Source: Paenibacillus sp. FSL W8-0426 (lineage in GTDB: Bacteria; Bacillota; Bacilli; Paenibacillales; Paenibacillaceae). From it: a stretch of DNA of 64,000 nt. This document shows, one piece after another, positions 54,401 through 62,769 of this stretch. Position numbers and translations under genes: made by a program. Where the stretch lies: the NCBI RefSeq assembly GCF_037969725.1, contig NZ_CP150203.1, positions 946,001 through 1,010,000 on the forward strand. The letters are read 5' to 3'. Within the stretch, counting starts at the first letter, position 1, and each line of letters begins with the position of its first letter. A model generated the notes under the pieces. That model was not told where the DNA came from. It saw only the letters and a program-made list of their open reading frames with translations, and made no database searches.

Positions 54401-54909
54401 TCGTGTACCAGAAAGAAACGAAGTGGAACGTGTATCAAGAGGAGACGTATAAGCTGAACAAACGTCTGCAGGGCATCACGTCGATCTGTTTTGTGCTGAA
54501 GCAGAAAATCCATATCAAAGGATTCTCGTTCGAACGGCAAAGCCGGGCGTACGAGCAAAACACGGCCGCTTCCTGCGACCATCTATATGGGGATACGTTC
54601 ACGATCCAGGGCGATTTCGTCGAAGGCATCGGGAACAACGTTTCGCTGGAGTTCGACGCGATGGACTTTGGCGCGGAAGGCACGTCGAAGCTGGTCATCC
54701 ACGGCCATTCGCCGATCGATAAAAACACGATTCACATCCGTTTCTCCGGAGTGGACGGCCAGATGAACCAATTGGTCGAGTTCACGCAATCCGCAGGCTA
54801 TGAGGAGCGCGTGTTCGAGCTGGAGAAGGTGACGGGCGTGCAGAAGGTGACGTTCATCTTCCTGCCGGGCAGCAGCTTCGATTTCGGCTGGTTCCGATTC
54901 GAGAAATAA
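51457..54909 (+). CDS. large GH2 beta-galactosidase-like enzyme with C-terminal modules
   Basis: This 1150-residue cytoplasmic enzyme has no signal peptide. The GH2 sugar-binding domain (WYRKTFQHKDEGKQ, GAGIYRNVWLKTRDRNHI), Ig-like domain and TIM barrel (about 265-560) are complete. The acid/base is Glu381 in SIGNEIYD and the nucleophile Glu460 in YGSETASVV. Then come a DUF4982 domain (about 570-650, LPYWDFNPGQIIDVRVASN), an invasin/Big-like domain (DAASIRLQADKTELTADGTD) and about 350 extra residues of Ig-like and CBM6-like sandwich (FGAEGTSKLVIHGHSP to SSFDFGWFRFEK). GGGAAGTGAG precedes the ATG. Beta-galactosidase is most likely, though GH2 covers other activities. A cre-like site lies just upstream. 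Confidence 0.9.
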   Translation: MNQRTLFNDGWQFAKSSLAVTEPAGLAFEQVELPHDWLIYDSQNLYEDSIGWYRKTFQHKDEGKQLLLCFDGVYMDSSVYVNEQLVGEWKYGYSAFEHEITEALVEGDNEIVVKVVHQSPNSRWYSGAGIYRNVWLKTRDRNHIESHGIYVSIRKQEEDWRVEVDTDVNLHQDAELTHTIMRDGQVVATSSAAIFVQAGEAGARKNEQQLTVEQPELWSTEQPNLYQLVTELRLTGNGNDGHLIESITQNIGFREISMDPNDGFRLNGVKMKMNGVCEHHDLGALGAAFNLTALRRRFKLLQEMGVNAIRTSHNMPAKEFMDLADETGMLVVSEAFDMWERAKTPYDYARFFPEWAHADVKSWVTRDRNHPSLVMWSIGNEIYDTHADERGQEVTRMLMDYVLEFDPKQNAGVTIGSNYMPWENAQKCADIVKLAGYNYAEKYYDQHHAEHPDWIIYGSETASVVQSRGVYHFPFEQSILADDDEQCSALGNSTTSWGAKSPEFCILAERDTPYSLGQFLWTGFDYIGEPTPYHTKNSYFGQLDTATFPKDSYYIYQSAWTDYKKSPMVHLLPYWDFNPGQIIDVRVASNAPKVELQLNGRSIGTFDIDHAHGKQLVGWWKVPYEEGELKAIAYDEQGNVIATDVQRSFKDAASIRLQADKTELTADGTDLIFVEIGADDAAGHPVQNANNRVNVNVTGAGRLLGLDNGDSTDYDQYKGLSRRLFSGKLMAIIGATNEEGPIRIEVTSEGLESAVAEFTAIAGPEAADGDVQRSASASTLTSNQEYPVVTGAAREIPLRKIEIISQAGQQFDPSTQEMVVQAKLYPENTSYRDIEWAVVNDAGIESNIARVEANGLEVKVFALGDGEFRLRATSSNGTDKTKLISQLEFKAAGLGTAYKDPYGFISGGLYDDTKGEVGNGNERGVATSRDGETHVCFRNIDFGAYGSDTITIPIFALSSEEYFLQIWEGMPGEEGSELLADVVYQKETKWNVYQEETYKLNKRLQGITSICFVLKQKIHIKGFSFERQSRAYEQNTAASCDHLYGDTFTIQGDFVEGIGNNVSLEFDAMDFGAEGTSKLVIHGHSPIDKNTIHIRFSGVDGQMNQLVEFTQSAGYEERVFELEKVTGVQKVTFIFLPGSSFDFGWFRFEK

Positions 54910-54998
54910 GTGGAATGAAAAGACGAACCATCCTTTCCTTTCACGGTCCGAAACCAGGTCGGGATGCTCATGGACGGTTCGTGAAGCATAACTAAACC

Positions 54999-55057
54999 AA
55001 ATCCCCTGTGGGGGGCGCGTAAAGCCGTGTCGGCCTAGCGTCCTCACAGGGGATTTT
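54999..55057. terminator. bidirectional terminator, GH2 / RCC1 gene
   Basis: AATCCCCTGTG pairs with CACAGGGGATT, followed by TTTT; it lies between convergent genes. Confidence 0.82.
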
Positions 55058-55074
55058 CGCGTGGATCGGCACCG

Positions 55075-56661
55075 TCAGTGGGGAACGTCAATGGTCAGTA
55101 TATATCGCTGTGCATCCCAATGAACGGTTAAACCAAGCGCTTCCAGCGCTTCATACGGCAATGTGGTTGCTCCGGAGTAACTGCCGACGGGCTCCGGCAA
55201 AGGAACGATTTTGTCCTTGATTTTTCCGTCAATCGTCACGTGGAACTCTGTATCTCCCGGGCGGATCGTGGCTTTGGCGTCGCCAAGGACAAGCGAATAA
55301 TAATCGATGGAGCCATCGTTGCTGCGATGGACAGCGAAGGCAGCACCCAACGCGGCAGCAACCGCTTTGGCGGGCAGTTGGACCGTCGCTGCAGTCGCAA
55401 CCGTCGCATAGGGTGCTTCCAGCAGTTGGCCGTTGATGTAAACATCAGTGCCAAGGGGAGCTTGAATGGGAGTGTATGTCATCCCGCCTGGTGAAGTTGC
55501 AGGTCCGCCGGCTTCCTGATTTTTGTTGCCGCCCCAGCCCCAAATCGATCCTGCTGCATCCAAGGCAAGGGCATGATACGTGCCTGCCGAAATGTCGGCG
55601 ATATTGGATAAGCCGTTCACTTTGCCTTGTTTCCCCGTAACGGTGCGAGAGCCGTAAGTATGGACATCTCCAGAGGTCGTCGCCAATAATACATAGCTGG
55701 CATTTGCATCAATGCGGCTCAGTGTCAATTCGGGATGAAAGGCGGTGACTTTGCCCTGAGCGTTCACTTGCCATGCCTTGCCCTTGGTATCCATCGCGTA
55801 GAGATTGTCATCTCCATAGGTTATGGAACGTACGTTGGATAGACCTTTCACTTTTACAGGGGAGGAAGGCGCTGTTCCCGGCGTTCTTGGTTCATCCCAA
55901 CGCCACACTGTACCATCTTTTTTGACGGCATAGGCCGTGGATTCAGCCGCTACGATGTAGGTTATGTTAGCAAGCCCTTTGACGGTTGTTGGCTTTCGAG
56001 CTTTCTGGGCTTCGATCTCATATGATGCAATCTGCCATGTATACACGGTACCGTCTTCGCGCAGGGCCATGTTATAGTGACCGCCAGTTGAGATCTGCTT
56101 CACATTGCTTACCTGATCGACTTGAGTCAGGCCTTGAATTCCACCCCACTCCCACACGCTCCCATCCTCCCGAAGCGCAGCCTTGTTAGAAGAGCCCGAA
56201 GCGGAAATGGCGATAATGTTCTCCAACCGGGGAATACGGATGGGACTGTACGTATTATAATATCGTACCTTGCCCGTCGCGCCGAGTTCTCCCCACAGGT
56301 TGCGTCCCCATGCCCAGACGGTGCCGTCGCTGCGCAGGCCAACGGAATGGTAGTGAGCCCCTTCGACGGCGGTGTAATGCAGGTTGTCTCTGGCCGTTGA
56401 TGCCGCTGCTGCTTCATTCGCCGAGCTTGGAGCCGAGGATGTGGGAGCCGGCATAGCAGGCGGGATTGGCGCAGGTGCAGCGGCAGCAGCCCCGGCAGGC
56501 AGGCCGGCGGATAACAGTACCGCTGCAAGCGTTGCGGCGGTCAGGGCGCGCAGCGTGGAAGCCGGGCCCATTTCCTTTCGCTGGTTCGAGCCCGCGTCAC
56601 TGGTGACGGGGAATGAAACTTGATGTTGATCCGAATGACTGGATGGATTCCTCCAGCGCAT
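55075..56661 (-). CDS. secreted RCC1-repeat protein with copper-amine-oxidase N-like domain
   Basis: The start at 56661 (MRWRNPSSHSDQ) follows AAGAAGGCGACA; the ORF extends 52 codons upstream without support. A long N-terminal region precedes a hydrophobic export segment (LRALTAATLAAVLLSAGLPAG), a Pro/Ala-rich linker and about six RCC1 propeller blades (YHSVGLRSDGTVWAWGRNLWGELG, AISASGSSNKAALREDGSVW, YHALALDAAGSIWGWG). Residues about 410-525 form a copper-amine-oxidase-N-like domain (YINGQLLEAPYATVATAATVQLPAKAV to LTVHWDAQRYILTIDV). These proteins are common on Paenibacillus cell surfaces; the function is unknown. Confidence 0.84.
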   Translation of the reverse strand: MRWRNPSSHSDQHQVSFPVTSDAGSNQRKEMGPASTLRALTAATLAAVLLSAGLPAGAAAAAPAPIPPAMPAPTSSAPSSANEAAAASTARDNLHYTAVEGAHYHSVGLRSDGTVWAWGRNLWGELGATGKVRYYNTYSPIRIPRLENIIAISASGSSNKAALREDGSVWEWGGIQGLTQVDQVSNVKQISTGGHYNMALREDGTVYTWQIASYEIEAQKARKPTTVKGLANITYIVAAESTAYAVKKDGTVWRWDEPRTPGTAPSSPVKVKGLSNVRSITYGDDNLYAMDTKGKAWQVNAQGKVTAFHPELTLSRIDANASYVLLATTSGDVHTYGSRTVTGKQGKVNGLSNIADISAGTYHALALDAAGSIWGWGGNKNQEAGGPATSPGGMTYTPIQAPLGTDVYINGQLLEAPYATVATAATVQLPAKAVAAALGAAFAVHRSNDGSIDYYSLVLGDAKATIRPGDTEFHVTIDGKIKDKIVPLPEPVGSYSGATTLPYEALEALGLTVHWDAQRYILTIDVPH

Positions 56662-56881
56662 ATTGTCGCCTTCTTTCATATGGGATGATTTAGCGGATTT
56701 TGCATTCTTCCTTCTAAACGTATGTGAGAGGACGAAAGTTACGGGAGTGAAGGGGCACTTTTGGAGAGTTGTCGGATAAGAGGCATGGATCAAGCCTTGC
56801 TTTTTTTTGTGCTGCAATACGTATAAAATGGAAATATTCCAATGATTTGAAGAGCGGATCAGGAGAATGGGGGATGGAGCT

Positions 56882-57355
56882 ATGAAATACCAGGAAGAGG
56901 TACTATGGAATCAACTTCGGGATGTGCGGGAGTTTACGGTCCACGTATGTCTTGAGATTGATCCTGGGCAGGTTCATGTCGTGCCTGGAGGGTTTAACAA
57001 TTCAATCCTGTGGAACGTGGGACATATCGTGCTGGATCAGGATACGTGGTTTCATTACCTGATACACGATCAGGCGGAAGTTCCGGCGAGTTATCAGCAT
57101 TTTTTTGGATATGGGACAAGCCCGGAAACATGGGCGGATGAGCCGCCATCCTGGGCAGAACTTATGGAGCAATTGATCGCTCAGCCCCGGGTACTGGAAG
57201 CGAAATTCAAAGGCCGTCTGGAGGAATCGCTGCTCCGGGTGAGCGAACTGGGCATGAGCACGATCGGGGAAGTCATACCGCGCACGTTATATCATGAGTG
57301 GTACCATCTGGGCGTGATCCAATCCATGCGGAGGGTGATTGGGTCGGTCCAATGA
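56882..57355 (+). CDS. DinB-family protein
   Basis: This 157-residue four-helix-bundle protein starts at MKYQEEVLWNQLRDVREFTVHV; the ATG at 56867 has no usable ribosome binding site spacing. The metal-binding histidines are in WNVGHIVLDQDTWFHYL and YHEWYHLGVIQSMRR, the usual DinB_2 arrangement. Family members are metal-dependent, sometimes thiol transferases; the role here is unknown. Confidence 0.84.
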   Translation: MKYQEEVLWNQLRDVREFTVHVCLEIDPGQVHVVPGGFNNSILWNVGHIVLDQDTWFHYLIHDQAEVPASYQHFFGYGTSPETWADEPPSWAELMEQLIAQPRVLEAKFKGRLEESLLRVSELGMSTIGEVIPRTLYHEWYHLGVIQSMRRVIGSVQ

Positions 57356-57412
57356 AGCGAACTTCTGGAACATTTTAGGAACCCCAAACGTTATTGTCCA
57401 TGAGGTGATGTT

Positions 57413-57892
57413 ATGGAAAAGAAGAAGACCGTTCTGATGCTTCTGCTCTTGGCGATCATGCTGCTAACGGCCTGCGTGGCCAACGTGCCTGATGCTCCCG
57501 AAACCCCTAAAACGGCTTTGCCGGCAATCACGGATCCGTATACCCCTGAGCACGCGAAGCAGAACGGCGATGTCGTTAATTTGCACGGCCAGGTGACGAA
57601 CCAGGAACGGTGGGAACAATTCATGGACCAAGTCCATGCCAAACAACAGGACCAGGTTCGCGTAACGATCTACACGATCGAAGGCGATCCGATCATCTAT
57701 GAACTGAATTATGATGGTACAGCTATACAGTACAGCTATGACAATACGAGGGACGCCTACGCCGGAAAAGGCCGGATCGTGAACAATGCTTGCCAGGGCA
57801 TCGGCACCATGAAGGCGGAGCAGGGCGGAGAATTTTACATTCTTACTGGTTGCGAAAATGAAGACTACGCGTTTATGCTGCCAAAGTTATAA
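57413..57892 (+). CDS. DUF4362 lipoprotein
   Basis: This 159-residue lipoprotein has a signal peptide with lipobox LLTAC (Cys at about 21). The mature part (YTPEHAKQNGDVVNLHGQVTNQERWEQFMDQV to RIVNNACQGIGTMKAEQGGEFYILTGC) matches the DUF4362 pattern of Bacillus and Paenibacillus surface lipoproteins. The two conserved cysteines in NNACQG and LTGC may form a disulfide. The function is unknown. TGAGGTGATG precedes the ATG. Confidence 0.82.
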   Translation: MEKKKTVLMLLLLAIMLLTACVANVPDAPETPKTALPAITDPYTPEHAKQNGDVVNLHGQVTNQERWEQFMDQVHAKQQDQVRVTIYTIEGDPIIYELNYDGTAIQYSYDNTRDAYAGKGRIVNNACQGIGTMKAEQGGEFYILTGCENEDYAFMLPKL

Positions 57893-58015
57893 CATGCCAA
57901 GTGCTTTGGTATAGAAAACAATCGTTTGTTACGGACGAGTAAAGCGTAGGATCTATGAGACCGATGAAATGCATATGCAAGTTATAGAGAAATGGCAGTT
58001 GGGAGGGGGAGAGAC

Positions 58016-58924
58016 ATGTTGATCCTATTTGGCAGTTCACCGCTGGATGAACGAAAGGTGGACGAAATGTATGAAGAGGAATATGCTGCCGCTGCAAAGG
58101 CTGGCTTTGAGGTAGGGCTGGTGAATCTGGAGCAGCTCATGGCGGAACAGAGTCCAGCTCGTGCTGTGAAACGGCTGCCGTCTGCAAGCGATCGGGAAGA
58201 CGTGTTATATCGCGGGTGGATGCTGACACCGAAAGATTATGCCATGTTATACGAGGCGCTGCTGGCTAAAAACTTGAAGTTAATCAACCGGCCCGAGCAA
58301 TACAAGCACTGTCATTACCTGCCGGAATCGTACGCGAAAATCCAGGAATATACACCGAAGTCGACATGGCTGCCGATCGGAGAGGTCAAAGAAACGGAAG
58401 ATGCCGTTCAACATGCGGTCAGCGCATTCGGGCAGCGCCCGATCATCGTAAAGGATTACGTCAAATCCCGTAAACATGAGTGGAACGAAGCGTGTTACAT
58501 CCCGGATGCATCCGATGCGGAACGGGTGGCCGAAGTGGTGCGGACCTTCGTGACGCGGCAGGGCGACGACCTGAACGAAGGCCTTGTTTTCCGGGAGTTT
58601 GCGGAATTGGAGTTTCTTTCCTACCATGCTCGCAGCGGCATGCCGTTGTCGCGGGAAATGCGGGTCTTTTTCCTGAAAGGCGAGCCTGTCTTCGTCTCGA
58701 ACTACTGGGAAGCCGGCGAGGACGGCGAATTTGCGGAGGTGCTGGATTCGTTTCTGGACGTGGCCCGGTCGGTAGAAAGCCGCTTTTTCACGATGGACTT
58801 CGCGAAGCGGAAGAACGGTGGCTGGATCATCATGGAGCTGGGCGACGGGCAAGTTGCCGGGCTGCCGGATGGGACGGAGCCGCAGGCGTTTTATGCAAGC
58901 TTGCGCAAGGGGATGGAGAAGTAG
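58016..58924 (+). CDS. ATP-grasp domain protein (DUF4343-like)
   Basis: The ATG at 58016 (MLILFGSSPLDERKVDEMYEEE) follows GGGAGGGGGAGAG; the 57992 start is weaker. The 302-residue protein has an ATP-grasp core with lysine in QRPIIVKDYVKSRKHEW, the adenine-binding stretch EGLVFREFAELE and metal ligands in FTMDFAKRKNGGWIIMELGDGQVAG. Such proteins ligate a carboxylate to an amine or thiol; the substrates are unknown. Confidence 0.8.
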   Translation: MLILFGSSPLDERKVDEMYEEEYAAAAKAGFEVGLVNLEQLMAEQSPARAVKRLPSASDREDVLYRGWMLTPKDYAMLYEALLAKNLKLINRPEQYKHCHYLPESYAKIQEYTPKSTWLPIGEVKETEDAVQHAVSAFGQRPIIVKDYVKSRKHEWNEACYIPDASDAERVAEVVRTFVTRQGDDLNEGLVFREFAELEFLSYHARSGMPLSREMRVFFLKGEPVFVSNYWEAGEDGEFAEVLDSFLDVARSVESRFFTMDFAKRKNGGWIIMELGDGQVAGLPDGTEPQAFYASLRKGMEK

Positions 58925-59050
58925 GTCGATTACGTTGGGGTAAAAAAAAGATACTGAACGAAGATGAACCATTGACGGATGTTGCACATCCAAGATTCGC
59001 TGAATCCAAGATACAATTGGCAATCCTCGGATAAGAGCCCCTGAACGGGC

Positions 59051-59090
59051 AGACCTTAAAGGACGAAGAGTCTTATAAGGTCTTTTTTTC
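59051..59090 (+). terminator. intrinsic terminator of the ATP-grasp gene
   Basis: AGACCTTA pairs with TAAGGTCT, followed by seven T. Confidence 0.82.
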
Positions 59091-59153
59091 GTTTAACTCG
59101 GGAGATGCTGTTCTTCGTCATTTCAGCGTTATCCTCCACGCCAGTATAAGTTA

Positions 59154-59188
59154 AAAAAAGATCCGACCAGTAATGTACTGGCCGGATC
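59154..59188 (-). terminator. intrinsic terminator of the amidase/GerMN operon
   Basis: On the minus strand GATCCGGCCAGTA-cat-TACTGGTCGGATC is followed by TTTTTTT. Confidence 0.9.
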
Positions 59189-59286
59189 AGTCATGGAATA
59201 AAATCACGATGACAACGCAAATGAGGCTGGTTATCCTTACGGATCAATGTCTACGATTTGCGGGAAGACTTAACGGGAAAATCAAG

Positions 59287-59823
59287 TCAATTTCGGTTCA
59301 TGGGGTGCTCCAGTTCGGCATGCCCCATTAAACTTTCCGCTGCATTTCCGTCTACCAGCAGATCGATACTCGTCACTTCCTCGAACTGAAAAAACGTCTC
59401 CTTGAGGGAATCCAAGGCTAAAAGCTCACCGCTAGCCCCCAATGCCGCGTCTTCCGGGATATGGACATCTAAAGTCAGCACCCCTTGATCGAACGTGGAT
59501 GACAGTAAATCAATCTTGTTCCACAGGGAGATGAGTTCGGTTTGATCGCTGCTTTGGAGAGCGGCAAACGTTTGGCTGTACTTATCGGAGTCGTCTTCAA
59601 ACGTAATTTCCTTCGTACCTTGCTCCAGTTGAGTTAGTTGATCATCCACGTAATATACCTTGATTTCTTGAGTTTGCTTATTCTCCTGTTGCTGTTCCGC
59701 CGGTGAAGTGCCTGCAGGATTCGAGGCCTGCACCGGGCCGGAAGAGGTAGGTTTGGTGCCGCATCCTGCTGCCACCAAGCTGATTGCACAGACTACGAGT
59801 GCGAGCTGAATTCCTTTTTTCAT
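59287..59823 (-). CDS. GerMN-domain lipoprotein
   Basis: This 178-residue lipoprotein has the lipobox LVAAGC (Cys at about 21), a Ser/Gln-rich linker and a GerMN domain (about 52-165: IKVYYVDDQLTQLEQGTKEI, then LWNKIDLLSSTFDQGVLTLDVHI, to VTSIDLLVDGNAAESLMGH). GerMN proteins act in cell-wall remodelling during sporulation and germination. It lies 33 bp behind the amidase gene on the same strand, so the two probably form an operon acting on peptidoglycan. Confidence 0.88.
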   Translation of the reverse strand: MKKGIQLALVVCAISLVAAGCGTKPTSSGPVQASNPAGTSPAEQQQENKQTQEIKVYYVDDQLTQLEQGTKEITFEDDSDKYSQTFAALQSSDQTELISLWNKIDLLSSTFDQGVLTLDVHIPEDAALGASGELLALDSLKETFFQFEEVTSIDLLVDGNAAESLMGHAELEHPMNRN

Positions 59824-59856
59824 AGAAGCACATCCTCTTGATTTATTCGCTGGCTT

Positions 59857-61251
59857 TTATAGGTTCAGGTACTCTTTAATCCCGTCAACGATGGCTTGAG
59901 CGGCCTTGTCTTGCATGCTCTCCGACATCATCGCTTCTTCTTCATCTTTGTTGCTTAAAAATCCGATCTCCAGAAGAACTGCGGGCATGGTGGTTTCTCG
60001 AATGACTTGAAGATTGCCATTTTTGACGCTGCGATCTTTGAACCCTAAAGCCTCGATCAAATGTTTGTGAATAATGTTTGCTAACTCTTTACTGCTTGCA
60101 CGCTGGTAATAAAACGTCTCGGTACCGCTTACCTGAGGAGACCCCTTTACGCTATTTCCGTGAATGGATACAAAAACATCCGCATTAAGATCGTTAGCCA
60201 GTTTAACTCGCTCCGAACGCGTAGGATATACATCCGTTTCTCGCGTCATAATCAATTCAATGTTTGGTTCTTGTTTCAACAGGGCTTGTACCTTTAGACC
60301 TAAAGCAAGAGTGAAATTCTTCTCGGGTTTGTTCGTAAAGCTTATGGTGCCCGGGTCGCTTCCCCCGTGTCCTGGATCAATAACGACGACTTTCTTGCCA
60401 TCCGTGACAGGGGTTGCAGGCGTTGGGCCGTTGACCATGCTCAAATCAAGGATGAATTTGCCTGCAACGTATTGTTGAGAATAATTAACCGCACTGACAT
60501 TATTTAATTCAATGACGATTCGGACTTGAGCCGGATCATTTTTGAATAGGGAGTAGCGTACCTCGCTAACATTCGGACTGTCGCTCGTATCCAATTTGCC
60601 CATCGAACCTACTGGCAGCACTTGCCCCATATTACCAAAATCCGTAGAAGGAAAATCCACAACAATCCGCTCGGGATTTTTTAACGTGGTGATGACCGGC
60701 GTCACTTCCTGATCCATAGAAACGACAAGTTGATTGTTCGCATAGTTTATTTCATGAACAAGGTTCGTTGTCCCTTCATTCCCATTACCATTCGAAGGAG
60801 AGGACGGGACGGAGGCAGTGTTGGTTAGAGTGACGATCTTTTCTTTGTTATTCCAACCGACCCGAAGCCCCATTTCTTCACTAACAAAACGTAGAGGAAC
60901 AACAACCGTGTTCTTGATCATTTGGGGAGCGATGTTAAGCGTTACGTTGCTGTTCTCGACGATGGCTTCCTGTTGTCCTACGGTCAACGAAATCGCTTTG
61001 GACCCCTGTTGAATGCTCACATTCTGTGTTTTTTGGTCCCAGTTCACATTGAATTTCAAATTTTCGGCAACGACGCGGATGGGAATCATGATGTTGTTTC
61101 GTACATTCACGACTTCAACGTCATTGGGCAGGGTTAGTTCCTGGCCATCCAAAATAATTTTCGTTTGATTTGCAGCTGCGTTGGTTTGAACGGGAAGCAG
61201 AAAAAGCATCAGTATACTAAACCACAATAACATAAGTATAGATTTCTTCAT
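59857..61251 (-). CDS. N-acetylmuramoyl-L-alanine amidase with CuAO-N and AMIN domains
   Basis: This 464-residue secreted cell-wall hydrolase has a signal peptide (1-25), a copper-amine-oxidase-N-like domain (about 30-130, MIPIRVVAENLKFNVNWDQKTQNV and VVVPLRFVSEEMGLRVGWNN), an AMIN domain (about 165-265, VVDFPSTDFGNMGQVL) and Amidase_3 (about 285-460). Zinc and catalytic residues are visible in VVIDPGHGGSDPGT, VFVSIHGNSVKG and AVLLEIGFLSNKDEEE. It cleaves the muramoyl-alanine bond; AMIN targets it to the envelope. AGAGGTGTGAA precedes the ATG. It is co-transcribed with the GerMN lipoprotein. Confidence 0.92.
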   Translation of the reverse strand: MKKSILMLLWFSILMLFLLPVQTNAAANQTKIILDGQELTLPNDVEVVNVRNNIMIPIRVVAENLKFNVNWDQKTQNVSIQQGSKAISLTVGQQEAIVENSNVTLNIAPQMIKNTVVVPLRFVSEEMGLRVGWNNKEKIVTLTNTASVPSSPSNGNGNEGTTNLVHEINYANNQLVVSMDQEVTPVITTLKNPERIVVDFPSTDFGNMGQVLPVGSMGKLDTSDSPNVSEVRYSLFKNDPAQVRIVIELNNVSAVNYSQQYVAGKFILDLSMVNGPTPATPVTDGKKVVVIDPGHGGSDPGTISFTNKPEKNFTLALGLKVQALLKQEPNIELIMTRETDVYPTRSERVKLANDLNADVFVSIHGNSVKGSPQVSGTETFYYQRASSKELANIIHKHLIEALGFKDRSVKNGNLQVIRETTMPAVLLEIGFLSNKDEEEAMMSESMQDKAAQAIVDGIKEYLNL

Positions 61252-61876
61252 TTCACACCTCTGTTTTAAATTAGCTTACTATATGAACATTCGGCTGTTT
61301 GGATCGAAACTTGAACAATAAACAAGCTATCAGCAATTTCTCTATTCTAAGGAATCACAGCAAGGTTATCTTCATAAGAAATCGAATCGTTCTACACACG
61401 GAGCTAGGGACAGACAACACACGTCTGCGGGATCAAACCATCACCTCCCATGACCCGCAAGTTCATTGAAAGCCGAACAATCGGACCGGCAAACACCTGA
61501 TTATTACATTGTAAATATTTATACATCATCATCCTGTGAATCCGTGAAATTACTTTGTTGGAACTACATCTTATTTACAATGATACCAAGATAACCTTTC
61601 GCTCACTACTATCAACGCTTTTAGAGACAAAATAGTTACCATATGATATGGATTTGATACAAAATTCTTCAAATTCCGGGTCGTTTAGTACGAGTCAGTC
61701 CGGCGGGTAAGAAAAAAAATTACCCCCAATCCTTTCAACGAAGGGTACGTTATGTCAGAAAAAGAAGTATTAGTTGCAGACCTACTCATTGAGCACTTGA
61801 TGAAGTATTGAAAGTCTAATACTTTATTTTCGGCTCTTACATGAGGTTGGACCGGAATGGATGGTCCAATGACGAA
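61252..61876. other. 625-bp intergenic region, no confident gene
   Basis: AT-rich. It must hold the amidase promoter (minus strand). A 19-aa ORF, MSEKEVLVADLLIEHLMKY (61752-61811, plus), follows GAAGGGTACGTT but has no other support. Confidence 0.35.
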
Positions 61877-61922
61877 AAGGGATGCCTACGGTCACGATGG
61901 CGTGACGCGGGCATCCCTTTTC
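61877..61922 (-). terminator. terminator of the 198-aa lipoprotein gene
   Basis: AAAAGGGATGCC pairs with GGCATCCCTTTT around a GC-rich loop containing a second small stem; usable in both directions. Confidence 0.82.
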
Positions 61923-61954
61923 ATCTTGCGCAGCAAATTTTAGGCGCTGAGGAA

Positions 61955-62551
61955 TTATCTCTGTGTAATCACCTGATTGCCAAAGTCGGGGTCGATCTCG
62001 TCCGCTTGGACAAGCCATTTTCCGTTCTTACGGACGAGGGTCAGGCGGCCTTCCAAAGGAAGACGTTCGCTTTCCCCGTTTTGCCGGGTCAGGATCAAGT
62101 CGACCGTGTAATCGAAATCCACGTAGTTTTCCGCTTCCTGATAGAGTTCGAAGGTCAGGTTCTCCGGTTTCATCGAAACTTGCTGCACGCTCGCAATTCG
62201 GAACGTTAAGACACCGTAGCTTGTATTACCCGGTTTGTCGGTGTAATTATCCGCGTATAGAGGTTCCATTTCTGCAAGGCGTTTCATCATGGCCTCGTCC
62301 TCCAAAGGCGTCTCCGGGATCTCGTCGATCGTATACTCTTTGGTTTTGTACGTCTCCGCTGCCTTCATGGCTTCGGCAATTTCTTGTTCATCCATCGACG
62401 TATCCGGGGTAACATCTGGCTGCTGCGTCTCCGATTGTTTCAAAGCGGGCTCTGCTTCTTTATCCGTCGGGGGACCAGTTGAAGTGCATCCGCTTATGAG
62501 TGCGACGGACAACAACGTTAATCCCAAGAGCGATGAGAAGTTTCTCGGCAT
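61955..62551 (-). CDS. hypothetical lipoprotein, 198 aa
   Basis: The signal peptide has the lipobox LISGC (Cys at about 22). An acidic linker (about 25-60) is followed by a mixed alpha/beta domain (YTIDEIPETPLEDEAMMKRL to GRLTLVRKNGKWLVQADEID), whose end resembles NTF2/DUF4878-like folds seen in many Firmicute lipoproteins. The family is not assigned. AAGGGAGAG precedes the ATG. It is a monocistronic unit. Confidence 0.75.
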   Translation of the reverse strand: MPRNFSSLLGLTLLSVALISGCTSTGPPTDKEAEPALKQSETQQPDVTPDTSMDEQEIAEAMKAAETYKTKEYTIDEIPETPLEDEAMMKRLAEMEPLYADNYTDKPGNTSYGVLTFRIASVQQVSMKPENLTFELYQEAENYVDFDYTVDLILTRQNGESERLPLEGRLTLVRKNGKWLVQADEIDPDFGNQVITQR

Positions 62552-62642
62552 TCATATCTCTCCCTTCTAGTTGAGGGTAATATTACCATATGATAGTTGG
62601 GATTCAAAATGAAAGGATGACACAAGATGGAGTCGCCTTAAA

Positions 62643-62765
62643 CTACTTAAATTCGTAAATAGCCAGAATGATAATCGCAATTAGCGCTATGAGGAAAAAA
62701 ATAGCAAGTGCAATTAAAACACCGTAACCCAGTACGGAGGCTAACTTAGTGACTATTTTTTTCAT
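62643..62765 (-). CDS. 40-aa single-pass membrane peptide
   Basis: AGAAAGGTTGTCTTTT precedes ATG 62765. The product is MKKIVTKLASVLGYG followed by an almost unbroken hydrophobic stretch (VLIALAIFFLIALIAIIIL) and the short polar end AIYEFK. The positive-inside N-terminus and single helix suggest a small membrane protein, a type I toxin-like peptide or a regulator subunit. No antisense RNA signal was identified. Confidence 0.5.
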   Translation of the reverse strand: MKKIVTKLASVLGYGVLIALAIFFLIALIAIIILAIYEFK

Positions 62766-62769
62766 AAAA

